Origin: Lucifuga dentata
Taxonomy: Eukaryota > Chordata > Actinopteri > Ophidiiformes > Bythitidae
Length of the DNA: 64,000 bases
Direction: 5' to 3'
NCBI GenBank assembly: GCA_014773175.1
Contig: VXCM01000064.1
Coordinates: forward strand, 372,001-436,000
In this document: in pieces, positions 1 to 12,958 of the stretch
Numbering within the stretch: the stretch's first letter is position 1
Layout of the letters: every line of letters starts with the position of its first letter
Program-made: the position numbers and the translations under genes
The notes under the pieces: generated by a model
Database searches by the model: none
The model's input: only the letters and a program-made list of their open reading frames with translations
Told to the model about the DNA's origin: nothing

Positions 1-2244
1 GGGTGAAATAAAGCAGACCCCATTTTGAAGCTGACAGGGTCTCCAAAGCCTGAACCCGAGGGCAGTCCCCTCAGCCCCGGCCTGACAGAGGCCGCGTCTG
101 ACAAAGATGCAGTTTGTTACAAGCTTCTGAGGAGAAAAAAAACAAGAAACACAACAGGGAGGGCTATTTGGTGTTCCTTTGACCCCTTAAGCCCTCTGAG
201 ATGAAAAGGCTTTCAATTTTTACCAGACGAGGAAGACCACTTCAGCACAGAACACTAGTCTAGGCTTCAAAGCTCAGCAGAAATTTTAATCAAAGACAAA
301 TTACTGTATATTGTGCTGTAGTGTGCTCCATATCTACGATCTGAAGGGGTAAAGGGGCAAAAATAGTGCAGTATTACACAGAGGAGAAATGGCGTAGCAT
401 CTTTGAAGACACTGAGTGAAGCTAGCATGGTCACTGTCTTTTTTTTAAATCATGAAAATCCACTGCAAGATTATGTCAAAGCAGTTAGCTGTGAAAGGTA
501 GTGGAGGTAAAAGCGTAATGGGCTTGCATGTATCTGCCATCTTAAATCATGCAAGCTGCGAGGCAAATATCAATAGCACAATGCTGCTTAAAACAGCATT
601 CTGCCTCATAAAAACAGATCTATCATTCACAACACAGGAGTAAGGGGAAAAAGCCTAAGTGTGCTGTGCCTTATGCCATTTACTAAACATTTTATCAAAT
701 TTTACAAAGCCTGCTTAATATTTAAAGCCTCGGTCATGCAGCCTAATGGTCCAGGGCAGGGATAAGCTATTCAGGGGTCAATTGTTTTATTAAGATTAAT
801 GAGGGGGAGCAAGAGGGTACGTCATATCTGTACTGCTTTTCCTCTTTCTCTGAGTACCAGAGAAGCATATTAAAAGGAGTGAGTTAGGTTTGCCACTTAG
901 CTTATCTATGTAAGTGGCTTATGGATATATTTGTCCAGGACACTCAAGGTACATTTCTTCATCAATTCATTTTTCATCAACTGATGAACTTACTTCCCCC
1001 CACAGAATAACTCAAGGAATGCTTCAGTTCTTTACTATAACACAAGAACATTCCAGTGTGTTAGATTAATATAGAGCACCAAAAATGGTAATTGTTTTCA
1101 TGGGTTTCTGTATTTCTGTAGAATTCTGCAGGCCTATGTGTAAGTGGGTAGAGAACGGTTTTCCAATAACATACTTAGTGAAGAGAAATGAGTCCATTCT
1201 ATATGTATTTTGACCATGTGACTACCATTAGGCTGCCATACCATAAATACTATAAAGGTTTGATTGCATCAAACATCATTTGTTTTAAAGCAAGTGTCTA
1301 TTTGTCTCCTTAATCAGATAGCAGAGACTGTTCACACCATAAGAATACAATTGCTAAGCTGAAAATAAAGCACTGAATGAAATTCATCTGCACTGAGCAG
1401 GGGTGCTGATGCCCGACAGCCATCTTTCATCTATCCAGCAGCTCAAACTGCAATGATTCTGATGGACCAGTGCATCTTTTGTCAAAAAAACGTCCGATCT
1501 GATGCATCAGAAAGAGGAGCAGATGGAAATGCAGAGTGGGCGGTGACAACTAAGAGGTAGTAGGCGTTCATTTCCACAGACATTTATACACTCCGTCAGC
1601 CACAACCCCGAAAGCATGCTGATATCATTGTTGTAATTGCTGTGACACTTCTAAGATGGCACTAATCCTGTTTGGTCAGTGACTTAAACTGTATGGAAAC
1701 AGGGGACACATTGGCTGAGTCCACCTGACATCTGTCCCTACTGGCCACAACGACATCTGTGAGCGTGACCATGGTATAAAGAGACAGCCTTACCCTCAGA
1801 AGGTATTACAGCATAAGTATATACAGACCTATTCTGGAGAAAACAGAGAGAAAATCCTCTTTAACTGTTAGGGCTACATGATTTAAATCCCTGCTTAAGC
1901 CCTCAACACGAGTTTTAATGTTAGGTATCTGTTTTGCTCACTGATTTAATGAGATGGGGCACTGAAAATATTTTTGATTAAATTAGGAAGACAAAATTTG
2001 ATGTGACAACAGTTTCAATGTGTCTGCAGTTGCGAGATCCTGAGGCGGTGTGCGCCAAATATGATGTAATCGCAATGCTCTCCTATTCCAATACTTCCAA
2101 TGCGAATTTTTTGATTGGAAATTACAACAGTTTAGTAAAATCATACATTAAGACCTGAAGTTGCTCTTAAAGGCCAAAAGAGGGAGACAAAGGGTCTTAA
2201 AGTATGTGCGACCACATTCGCTGTTGAGCATTTTTTCAGTAAGC
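1..2244. other. Unique non-coding sequence, no gene recognised
   Basis: No open frame here looks coding; the longest is about 63 codons and has no recognisable domain. There is no tRNA-like or other structured RNA signal that I can see. The first 130 bases are relatively GC-rich and the rest is AT-rich unique sequence. The part from about 1980 to 2240 may be an old repeat, but I do not recognise a family. Confidence 0.6.
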
Positions 2245-2953
2245 CTTGGTTGTAGGGATGAGCCAAGTACTAGTACTCGGATGAAACGAGTACTACGGAT
2301 CTGTTACGGATAATGCACTTTTTACGAGCACGAGTACCATCTGAGTGAAATGTGTCAATATCTGTACTCGTTGAAAGAAAAACAAATCTCACTGGGTAGC
2401 ACTTACTAGCGGTGTGTTCACATCGTTCTGTAATAGGCCAGGTGGCCACACAGAGCTCCTCTCTACACAGAGCCTACTGCTGCTGTGCCACACACGCCTC
2501 ACAGCCACTCTGTCCACACTAGCTACAGTAGCAATCTATTTTCTATAGTTGTCACATTTGGCTCAACATTATTCTCACCGATCCATAGCTAAACAAACAC
2601 ATTCCTTTACTGTGGACATTCACAGATAAGTATACTGATACAAACGGACATTTCTAGTAGCTTCTACTAGCTTCTTGTAGCTTCTAGGCTAACTAGCCAG
2701 TTAGCAAGCGATTCTTATACATCCGCTGTACTAATGCAATTTTGTGCACAGTTAGACGTCGTCGCTCATCTGAAATCACAAGACATACAGTATCGACTGT
2801 CTTAACACCATCAGTTCATTTAAAAAATATTAAAACCAGAGTAACGATCTAAGCTCCACCCATCCGAGTATGGATACGGAAATAATTTAGTTGGTTTAAC
2901 GGATATGGATACAGATACGGATAATGTTGTACTCGCTCAACCCTACTTTGTTG
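2245..2953. mobile_element. Non-autonomous hAT-type DNA transposon with target site duplication
   Basis: The element proper spans 2253-2945 (693 bp). Its left end reads TAGGGATGAGCCAAGTAC. The reverse complement of its right end reads TAGGGTTGAGCGAGTAC, so the two form imperfect terminal inverted repeats. The 8 bases directly outside each end are CTTGGTTG (2245-2252) and CTTTGTTG (2946-2953), which match at 7 of 8 positions. An 8-bp target duplication and TAGGG-type ends are characteristic of the hAT superfamily. Near each end there are copies of short GAGTAC/GTACTCG and ACGGATA motifs, as in the subterminal repeats of many hAT elements. There is no transposase reading frame inside, so it could only have moved with a transposase supplied in trans. 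The single mismatch in the target duplication and the drift of the ends suggest an old insertion. Confidence 0.78.
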
Positions 2954-3179
2954 ACTGCTTCCTGCTTGACAGGGTATTATCTATTGCCAGCTGTTGTTTC
3001 CGAGGATACTTGTAACAGAAAATATGCCTTTTGTGATCTGTTGATGTACATGCAAAGGCCCCCAGGTGAAAGTATAACCAAGGTTAACTCTAGCGATCTA
3101 ATAAAGTACATTTCACAGATGTCCCATTTTTCCCGAGACAGTCCCATATTTTAGAGGTAGAATGTAGTTCACAAAACTC

Positions 3180-3550
3180 ATATGGTTGTATTCAGCACAT
3201 CTAATTGTGAGCACACACATTATGAACAATTTTTACTGTAGCATTTTGGTGTAATAATTTCCAAAGTTGTTCATCATGTGTGTGTTAAGAGTCCTGGAAT
3301 TGCTGAATCTAATGATACCATTTTTTTTTTAATTAACTACTTAAGAAATTTAAATTTTTAGGGCTGATTAAAAAATAAGAAATATTGCCAATCACATGTC
3401 TGTACAAGGGACTCTGGAAATTAATACTCCAAATGCTCCAGTAAAAATTGTTCATAATGTGTGTGTTTATAATCCTGGAAGGGCTGAATCCAGCGATGCA
3501 ACTTTTATTAACTACTTATGTAAATGTGAATTTTTAGGGCTGTAATTAAC
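3180..3550. repeat. Dispersed ~178-bp-period repeat, locus A (rearranged, inverted copies)
   Basis: The segment 3180-3268 matches locus B (29753-30060) in the forward sense, with shared strings such as ACTGTAGCATTTTGG and AATTTCCAAAG. From about 3268 to 3550 the match switches to the reverse complement, with two units about 181 bp apart (TCCTGGAA at 3292 and 3473). Locus A is therefore a head-to-head arrangement of the same unit. The forward part and the second reverse unit can pair as a long imperfect foldback. It has no coding capacity. I do not recognise the family by name. Confidence 0.72.
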
Positions 3551-5213
3551 TGATTTTCAAGCAAAAGCATTGATCAGAAACAGACTATGAGTGGAAAGTG
3601 ATTTTTCATACATTCTGTTGGTGCGAGCTACATATGGATTGGATTACAGGCTTGGAAAACAAAGATGTCACATGACAGCAGGTCTAGAGGGGTCACTTCA
3701 TTTCCACTGGACTGCCTTTTTTCTTGAGGCAAAGCATAATGTGAATATTGTCTTCATGGACCATCTTCAACCACCATCTTTACAACAAGCAAGCCTTTCA
3801 TGTCTCTCTCTCTCTCCTTGCATTGGCCCTTCCATCCTCTACAGCACGCCTGCATGCACCCTGACACGTTGACAAGCTGAGGGAGAGTCAATGTTGTGGT
3901 TGACCTGGGAGACGAGGCCAGGGAGCTTTGGTTCACAAAGTGAGAGGTAGACAACAAAGAGCAGTGAACAAAAATGCCCCAAGCCAACCTTTAGCTTTGG
4001 TCAACATCTGCAAGCTGCTGGGTTTGGAAAATGGAAATGATGGAAATGGTAATGGAGATCTGACCCTTGACTGTCTAGACCGCAACAATAGCACTTAACA
4101 GAGCAGTTTCTTCATATTAAAGCAGTTCTTTATATTTGACTATTATGTAGAATAAGCTCACTGTCATTTGATTTATCAATGTATCCATATCAGGAAGGCT
4201 AATGGAATTACAATTATTAATTTTCTGCTTAATCTGTGACATCATCATTAAGAATTTGATAAACCAGCATTGCAGTGAGAATGCTTTTGCATCCCTGACT
4301 TGACTCACAGGGTGTTTATGGGGTTTTCAGCAGGTACCTGTGCTGTGCTATTTGCTGAACAACTGTGATTACAGCCCCTGATGTGGGCAAAGCATGAGTC
4401 ATTCCCCATATGAAGGGAATGGCATGGTAAAAGCTGTTATTTATCTTAATGATGTGCTGGAGGTTTGGGTTCGTCCAAACTGCAAGAAACGCCTGTCACC
4501 TGCAAGCTTTCATTTAAACCATCTCCCCGTAGCTGCTGCTTCTTTTATCATTCTTTCTTGCAATATTTAAAAAGGATCAATCAACAAAGGAAAATAAAAA
4601 AAGGAACACAAAATGTCCAGATTGTAAAATAATTTTTTTCAAGTTGCTTCATTTCATAGATTGTGCACAAGACTCTCCCCTTGAGCACATATACGATTAA
4701 ATTCTTAAATAAACATTAGTAGGACCTAAAACTGTTGTTTGGGAGAGAAGTGTTTTATTTTTGTACAAGATACAGGATGAAGCCTTTTACTATGATACAA
4801 GAATGGGTTAAGTTTAGTTGTTGTGATGTATTCTCTAAAGCTGGTAATTTTGTTTAGCAACAGGGTGGGGCTATCAATTTTGTGTTATGACATTTTTTTC
4901 TTTTATTTTTTAATAATTTAAGAAATTGAAATCATGTGTGTTTATTTATTTATTTTTATTGTGTAGGCACTAAATTATCACTTTATTTGGTGTACTTGTA
5001 TAACAAAACTAAAAGCATTACAACAGCCTAACAATTTTAATTGACACTGTACCAGAGACATATTGATTCAGTTCTATGGCCAAACTTAGATGTAGTGTTG
5101 TACTGTATTACTGTTACATTATATTGAGAAATGTCTCTTAATATTCTGCCCAGAGCTTGCAAATTAGCTGATAGCTAAATCTGGCACAAAGCATCTTCTC
5201 TCAGTTTGAGATT
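3551..5213. other. Unique AT-rich sequence, no gene recognised
   Basis: No coding signal was seen. Open frames on both strands around 3.6-4.0 kb overlap each other and a CT-rich stretch, and have no recognisable domain. The part from about 4620 to 5200 is especially AT-rich, with short poly-T and TTTA runs. Confidence 0.5.
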
Positions 5214-5278
5214 AATATATATCTATATCTATCTATATATATATATCTATATATATATAGATATATATGTATATAGAT

Positions 5279-5340
<62 letters not shown>
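5214..5340. repeat. Compound AT / TATC / GATA microsatellite
   Basis: Alternating AT with TATC motifs (about 5219-5260) leads into roughly 15 pure GATA units (5281-5340). The left part carries the complementary motif (CTATCTATAT) to the GATA tract, so the two can pair across an AT-rich centre. A minus-strand open frame through it encodes only Tyr-Ile-Leu-Ser repeats and is a translation artefact. Confidence 0.95.
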
Positions 5341-7378
5341 GCATGGTTTCTGTCTAAATAAATCAACTACATAAAATAAAATAAATGCACAGTAAATGGA
5401 GATAACATAGGACAAAAGGGCAAACATACTGTACCTAACTCACACTTCCTTTTGAGTGCACTCACTTTTGCACTTTTGTTGCCTATGTATTTTATTTCTA
5501 AATAAAAAAAAAAGGGTTACATGATTCTTATTTTTTATAATCTGCCTAATAATTTCATGGTAATTCATAATCCAATTTTAGTATCTAGTTTCAACTACAA
5601 AAAATAAACCTGATCCAAAATATTTTATCTGGTCAAATAATCATTCTTGGATTAAGCATCATCCAAGTCTGTAACTCTGTCCTGAAAGCAGTTTACTTTA
5701 CAGGTGTTTGGCTTTAGAACAGTTTATGAGTAAAACAGTGAATGTAGCCATGATAATATGTAAATGATCAATATTCTAATTGCTGAGAGGAATGATTGTC
5801 GTGATTATGTTGACTCTCTAATGAGTCCACCTGTTGGCATCACACGGAAAACAATTTTCCACTTGGAGAAACATAGCGTATGTAAACTCTCATTAAATGT
5901 AAAACCGATGGAGGGTCTGCCATGCTCTGGTAGCTGCAACCTACAATTATGCAGCATTCGGCAGTAACGCGAAAACCAATCTGACAAAACAGTCCCTTTC
6001 CTCCAAAGAGGAAAAATTTTTATTCTCCAAAATAAAAGTTTACTCATCAGTAAAACCAATTATCATTTATATTTCTATAAATTTCTAGAAGCTTGAGACT
6101 GATGTTCAAACTGAAAGATCCAAACTGATATACAGTTAATGATGCTGTATTTATTAGATACGCCTGGAGGGCTATTGGGAATAGAAAAGTCTGTGAAGTT
6201 TAATGCCAGGTGTGTGGAGCACCAATCCAAGGAAAACCAAATATACAGTACTATAGGCTCACTGTAACCCTGCTGCTTACTTCAAAGGCATGTCCTGAAA
6301 TTTGAGAGGACAGTTATTGATCCGATCCCTCAATGAGTCCGGTATTGATAACTGGACACCTCAGAATGTACTTTTATGTCTTCTCACTTTGAAGCTCTCT
6401 GCTGCCATCTTTCCGGGGGATGTTATTTTACACAAGCACCTCTTTAATGTTTGAAACACACACTCCTCCTTGAGTTCAACAGCATTTGCAAAGCCTTGTC
6501 TATCTCCACACTGTGGAGACATTGGATCCTACTTCCAAATGTAAACCAAATGATTGGTAGGCGTGACAAAGGCCTTTTATTTTTTTTGCCTTTCTTTTAT
6601 TTGAGATGAAGTTGAACAGGTTCCAGAGCAGGATCAGGCCAGGTGTAGTAAAAGGAGATTCGTGGCCTCTGTGTCTCCTCCCTTTATTGTGCTGCACTCC
6701 CTGCCAAACCATTGCTTGCAATCCCACTGGGGCCTCTCTAACCCTCAACATCTGTCCCACTTTACCACTCCGATGGTGGGGCGCTGGCTTGTATGACGGG
6801 CACAATGCAGCAGTTTATCAGGGTTAAACTGCTTCCAGACATCTCCAAGTGCTGTCATCTGTAATTTTGTGCATTTACTCATTCAATTTATTTGTCTGCA
6901 ATTTACTCCAACTAATCACAGGTGTGTTTGCACTATCCCTGTGAGAATATTTATATGGATAAAGCACACATGGGATTTAGGGCAGTGTGGCTGGTCTTGA
7001 AATATATTAACAAAAATTGGATTGTATCAGTGCTGTCCTGGAAAAGTATTTATTCTGACTGTCAGTGTGAAGTGCTGCTTTTTGTTATAAAATGGCCTTT
7101 CTCAGCCATGGGATGGTAGGAGTAGATCAACCACAAGGAAACACACTCCACATGCAACACTGTGGTGCCATGTAAGAGATCATAAACTCATGTAAGTCAG
7201 AAACAGGATGCTATATATTTTGCGAAGGATGTTTGGGGCACCTAGAACATTATAATTGCATGCCAGTTTTCCCCTTGGGAGAAAATACCATTCCCCATAT
7301 GTGGCAGTGATAAAGTGTAGGTTTCTCCTGTCTGGCAAGAAAGGTATATCTGCCCTCTAACTAGACAAGAGGGAGCAG
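5341..7378. other. Unique sequence, no gene recognised
   Basis: Overlapping open frames on opposite strands at 5764-6059 (67 and 84 codons) and 6500-6827 (101 and 73 codons) show no motif I recognise and no convincing splice context. I see no RNA gene or recognisable transposon end. Confidence 0.5.
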
Positions 7379-7379
7379 T

Positions 7380-7411
<32 letters not shown>
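7379..7411. repeat. (GA)n microsatellite
   Basis: About 33 bp of GA repeat interrupted once by GGAG. It occurs in unique sequence with no gene attached. Confidence 0.95.
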
Positions 7412-7853
7412 TTCTGTACAGTTAGTGGGGTTGGGGTGATTGCATGAGGGACAGGAGAGAGCTCCATTTACATTGTAGCTGCAGAATAAAAAGCAGCTTT
7501 GGCTTGTCAGTTTTCTGACTAGCGTCATGAACCGGAAGATGCCCATGGCTGCTCGTTCTACTTCAACACAGTTTAATAGCAGCCATCCTTATTCTTCTCC
7601 CAGTCAAAGAGTAGAATACACAAATACATACACACACAGGGTCCCTCTGGTGTGTTTGTGTTTCTGTTTGTGAGCATTTGTTCCGAATCAGGCACCTGGC
7701 ATCTTTTGGGAGCGCAGTCTTCACCAATGAGGCCCCCTGGACTGTCACATGTGTGGATGCAGACCAATACCCATCATGGTAAACTGATCAAAAGCAAAGG
7801 GAAGCATACTTCACAGTTCAATATGCATTCCTGTTGCTTATTATATTTGCGCG

Positions 7854-7899
<46 letters not shown>
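7854..7899. repeat. (CA)n microsatellite
   Basis: About 20 CA units. The plus-strand open frame at 7652-7981 crosses it and encodes a Thr-His run, so that frame is not a gene. Confidence 0.96.
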
Positions 7900-7903
<4 letters not shown>

Positions 7904-9589
7904 AACTCTCATGCAATGAGTTTTTGTGTGCACATCTCTCTGCTGATCAGATATTCCAAAAACTATTTTCCCCTTCAGTAAGAATTGAAATTCACTGCAG
8001 GTTAAATTGGACGCTCTCTCCAGATCTGCAGTAATCCCCCATAGTATGTATAATCAAAGTAATTACGACAACACACAGGTGTTCAACACTGCACGCCACT
8101 GAACACAGCACACGTCAGTGACAGTGGATGGAATAAACATAAGAGGAAGAAAAAATAATTCACATCAAGTATCATTATGGCTATTTTACCAGCATACATT
8201 AAGTGAACAAACAAATGCAATGTTTGTCATCTGGTGCTTAACATGGACATTTTATGCTCTGTCTGTTCATGTTGGTATGCTTCCACTTTCCAATTATGAT
8301 AATTCAAATCTGGGAGAGTGAATTATAAGGGAAAGACATGATTTTTGTGCCTCTGCCAAGCAGAAAAAAACAATAAGGGTGAATGAGAGAACCCACAGTA
8401 CATTGTATAAATTCTATTACCAAAGGTATTTAGCACATTTTGGAAATCTCTCAATGTTGCTACTGTAACTAAGAAAGCTGAACCTTCTGTAGTTTTTAAA
8501 AAGAACATCCCTCGCATCCGTGCCTCCAAATCTCATCTCGCTGAGAAAGAGAAAAAGACAAGGAAAGAAGGAGGGGACTCTTCCCCTCCTCCTTTCCTTG
8601 AGAAGGTGCAATTACCAAGAGCGTAGTCTGAGGGATCAACTTCACTTCAAAGAGGCAGGGCCCCACGTCCCATGCTCCACACAGCCCCAAGACCAATGTT
8701 GTGAGAGTAGGTAAACATGAGCAGATCACAAGACTGTTAATAGCAGCCAGATCTAAAGAGGTCTCCACCTTGTGCCTTCCTGCCTGCCTCTTAGATTCTC
8801 AGACAAGCCCTTGCCTGGAAGGAACGGTCTCACTCAGCACACACAGCTACTTTGTGTGCATGTGTATGTGTGTGTGTGTGAGCTCATGAGCATTAAATCC
8901 AACAGTTTATTCACAGTAAATGAGGAGAGAAGAAAACTCTCATGCTGTTCAGTGCACAGGAACCTTCGTACAAAACCAACAACACGTGAAGTATGTGTAT
9001 GGCAATGCACTCAATAATATTCCCGCATTAAAGGGTAAATTTTGAGGGAAAAAAAAGAATGTATTTTTCTAGCAGTTAGGATGCAGCAGTCACAGGGGAT
9101 AGATCTATCTGAGTGGCAAAATTATTACAGTGTTCAGTTTGAAACTTATTGCCAAGAAATATCTTGTTTCAGTATGCAGCCGATTTGGAGAGCGGATTTT
9201 CATTCATCTTTTTGACAACAAAAAAGATATTCGGTGTCTAAGCCCTCCCTTCCTGAACCTCTCTGCACCAACCCAGAGCGATGTCTACTGTATGTGAAGT
9301 ACATTTAACACCCACTAATCTGTCATCACTGGATAAATATGATAAGGATAGCAATGATTCCCTTGGAATTATCACGGGCTTGGCAGCTAAACAGGATTAA
9401 ACTGTTTGCATTTTGCAATGCAAAGAGTGGATAGAAATGTTTTAAGGACAGGACAATGCTGACCCCCNCGTAAGGAAACAGACACTAGCTTGTAACACTG
9501 TTTGCACTAACACTCACTACCAATGACTGTTATTATTTGTATTTCACTGTTTAATAGGGGTGTAAGGTGCCATAATCGATAGCGGGACC
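7900..9589. other. Unique sequence, no gene recognised
   Basis: Several overlapping frames of 60-90 codons lie at 8323-9017 on both strands, with no recognisable domain. A degenerate GT tract occupies 8853-8880. A single undetermined base beside a run of C lies at 9468. Confidence 0.5.
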
Positions 9590-9785
9590 ATTTTCAATCA
9601 CATGACCAAAGTTCACACCCCATGTCAGGATGCATTCACCCTGACAAGGTGTCATTGAAGAAGACATTGGGTCCTTACCAGCTCTGGGTGAGGTGGGGAT
9701 TATTCTGCAGCTGACCCTGCACTCTGACCCTAGAGGGGTGCAGCAAAAAGGGACTTTCCCAAGGGGATCAATAAAGAATCATATT
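9590..9785 (+). repeat. Probable retroposon (SINE/LINE) 3' end remnant
   Basis: The segment ends with a C/G-rich string, CCCAAGGGGATCAATAAAG, followed by short A/T-rich sequence. In my knowledge of fish sequences, a 3' end of the form 'GGGATCAATAAAGTATC' is typical of non-LTR retroposon tails. AATAAA lies at 9770-9775. Upstream, the segment 9600-9750 is more GC-rich than its surroundings. The left boundary and the exact family are uncertain. Confidence 0.45.
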
Positions 9786-10506
9786 AACATACATGATACT
9801 TAAGTCATGGATCAGCATGTCCTCTGAATTGTTAATTCTAAGTCTCTTTGCATTTTACTGTGTACATATGAAAGCACTGCATATGATGCCTTTCAGACAG
9901 CACCGCCTTTGCAAACAATAATCAAAGGAAATCATCTTGATAGGCTGACATCTGTTGGCTGGGAACTGTAACTGCAGTCAATAGGATCTTGTGGGGACAG
10001 ATGTGGTGCTGTTGCACTGAGGTATGAAACAGTTCAAAACTAGTGCCCTGGAAGAACAGAACACTTAAGGAGATACAAGGGGGAAAATCCCGAGTCGTGA
10101 ACTGAGATGAAAAGATGCCTGCAGGCAAACCTCACAGCTGAAGCGGAATCACCCTGAGTGCTTTTAGTGTGCCTTCTCCTCGGATGTCATTTGTTAAGAG
10201 AGTAAACCCCTTCATGCTTGTGTGAAACTTAATTCCCTAGTCTGTCCTTGAGCAGTAAACTCCCACCCCAACCCCTGGCAGCTGAGAGTGACCCCTTCTG
10301 TAAAAAACACACTCCTCCTCTTCGACTCCTACCATGCCAGATGTTACTTTTCGACTGTGATTTATCGCGCAGTTTAGATAAGAGTAAACAAATAGTCAAC
10401 ACAGTTATAACTGCAAACACTGCTTTTTCGTTGGGCTTATCGCAGGTCACAGCATACAAAGTTAGCTGACAGTGTAGAGACAGAGGCAGGAGGCGTGTGT
10501 GTGCTT

Positions 10507-10540
10507 CTGTGTGTGTGTGTGTGTGTGTNTGTGTGTGTGT
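10507..10540. repeat. (GT)n microsatellite with one undetermined base
   Basis: About 17 GT units; the undetermined base is at 10529. Confidence 0.95.
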
Positions 10541-10973
10541 ACATACAAACCTGCAGCTTTTCCTCTGAGTTGCCAAATCAGGCTAGCCATAAACACACCA
10601 ACAGTTCCCCTACACAACATGCACACACATTGAACACACACGTATAACCCTGAGCTCTGACCTGTAGGAATGTGCGCTCTTTGTGGAGAACGATTAGCTG
10701 GCCAGCCTCTTTGCTCCTCCAACACAGAAACCTCATTGTGATAAAGCCCAGTCAATGTTTGCTGACACACGTTATCTCCCGTTCCCTCTCTCCCTGGGCC
10801 TCCGGTCGGATTGAGCTGCCACAGCTCTTTACAATGATTTAGGGAGCCATTTGTTTTTCAAGGAGCTGTTTACACAATGGCCACCTACTACACAGGGGAC
10901 AGAGGGAGAGAGACAGGAGTCGTTTGAAATATAAATCACAACTGTGCAAGCTTTTATCGGCAACAGCTCTGCT

Positions 10974-11047
10974 TTCTTTTTTTTTCTTTTTTTTTTTTTT
11001 NTTTTTTTTTTTTTGTTTGTTTGTTTCCACTTTCCAATGATTTCCAA
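10974..11047. repeat. Poly-T tract with (GTTT)n edge and one undetermined base
   Basis: A T tract of roughly 60 bp with an undetermined base at 11001, followed by GTTTGTTTGTTT. On the minus strand it reads as AAAC units leading into poly-A, which could be the tail of an old retroposon, but no body is recognisable next to it. Confidence 0.85.
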
Positions 11048-12758
11048 ATCTTTTTGCATTCTTTATCATTGGATAGGTTGATAAGAGGAAACAAGACAAG
11101 GTTTTGTCAGCAGCTGCCAATGTAGGCAGCTATGAGAAAAGAAGGAAAAGAAACACTTATCTTATGTTTGTGTCTGTGTGCATGAGGAGGAGGCGGTGAT
11201 AAAAGAGAATATTCCTCAAGGAGGATCAATAGTTGTTATTCAGACCTGCATGGTCCCTCCATAGGAAGCCCTGACACTGTCCTAAGAGTCTGCCGGCTAT
11301 ATTGATTTTAATTTATTTTTAACTTAGTGATGGATATGGGACATGTCATGAGAGAGAGGAATTGGTCAAATAATTACCAACATCTATTCATTAATTGGAA
11401 GGCAAAAGAGATAGAACACTCAATATTCATTAAGGCCTGCAAAGACTTTGCAAATGTGCTGTCTGACACAAGGATGTCAGAGAAATATGTCGATTGTCTA
11501 ATCACACTATGCAAATTCCAACCCTGTGCATCACAGTGGACACAATACACTGACACGTCTAAATTGTGAGAATGTTATATTTTCCTCTCTTTAAGTGAAA
11601 AATTCACAATTCAGGATTCATTTGACTCTACAGATGATAATCCACTCTCACTCCCTACTTTTGTTAGTGCTGCACAAAAGACACAAGCCCTAAAAAAAAT
11701 GCAGCAAAAGTTGAACATTACAAGATCTCTTATAAGATCATTTTATAAGACCTGAAGCTTTGAATTACCTCTAAAATGTTTCATGATGATTCATGATTCA
11801 GTGTTCCCTGCGAAAATCTATCACCAAACACTGCTTTGTCACAGCAGCAATTTGTTGTCTAGGACTTACAAACTATAAAGTATTATTTTCCGTAAGAACA
11901 CAGTCAAATATCGACACAAATCTTGTATAGTGAAGTTGTTTGATCAAAAATGATTTGCAGGTAAATGTAGCATTTTGCTGAGAACAGCATTATTAAACAA
12001 ATGCACTTAACATTTTGTTTTCTGAAAAGCTTGCAAACTGTATCTTTTCACAATTCTTTCATGTATTTGTATGTATATATGTACAACCTGTATGAAATGA
12101 AAATGTTACAGCATTTTACTTCTTAATCCCAAATACAGTAATTAGAAGCAATTAAACTCAAGATGTAAATTTAATTAACTGAGCATGTGAAGAATGATCA
12201 CATGACAATGTTGTGCATTACAACACTGGACATTTCTGGCCTCCACAGAATTTGAATCAGACTATTCAGCAGATGGAAGGTGCGGCTGTTACTGCTCTAA
12301 CAGTATCAGCAGTCTTGTCATACATATGCTGCATAAATATATCATCAACACCCTTGTAACCTGCAATAAATCGCTTGATTGGCTCACTGACTGCAAGTTC
12401 CTTTGATGTGCATCAAGTCAAACTGACCGGAGTGGCCTATGGGTTCTTGCAGACAGGTGCCCATGGTTATTGAGTACAATCGCAACACTAATTATCCTGC
12501 ATGCAAGCTACTGCAGGGCTTTGCCCTTTGAGAAAAGCAATCAAACAGCTGACGAAAGGCTGAATAATCACACTGCACTGAATGTGCTGGGCATAGCACG
12601 TGTGTGTATTTGTGTCTGTGTGTTTTTGTGTGTGAGCTACTCAGTGCTGTACAATAAATGCATTATCTACAGTAAAACTCTCAAATTACTTGTCAAATGT
12701 TGTATTGGTGTAAGCTCTGACAGGCCATGTTAGATGCAGATGAAATATTTTTATTTTT

Positions 12759-12925
12759 ATTAAAGCCAGGCATTACCCAGTAGAAACTTTTTCAGGAACC
12801 GGGAATCTTTTCACTTTGCAGGAACTTTAAGCCTTTTCGCACCTAGAAACCATTTTTTTAGTTCCTATCCAGGGCAGTTACTCTTTGGTGGTTCAGGAAC
12901 ATGAATGGCGCTCAGTACTCAGTAC
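12759..12925. repeat. Possible AGGAAC-rich dispersed repeat remnant
   Basis: The segment carries repeated AGGAAC/GTTCCT motifs on both strands (CAGGAACCGGGAA, GCAGGAACTTT, TTAGTTCC, TTCAGGAAC). A similar motif set occurs in repeat elements of fish genomes in my recollection. It has no open frame and no clear ends. Confidence 0.3.
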
Positions 12926-12958
12926 ATTTACATGCACACTAAAAACTCTGATTCAGAT

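Larger units (their letters stand above)
9786..12758. other. Unique sequence with simple repeats, no gene recognised
   Basis: No coding signal was seen. An open frame of 115 codons on the minus strand (10229-10576) passes through the GT tract at 10507-10540 and an undetermined base. Frames near 10829-11120 encode a poly-lysine tract from poly-T. The stretch 10230-10480 is somewhat more GC-rich and unique. Confidence 0.5.
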
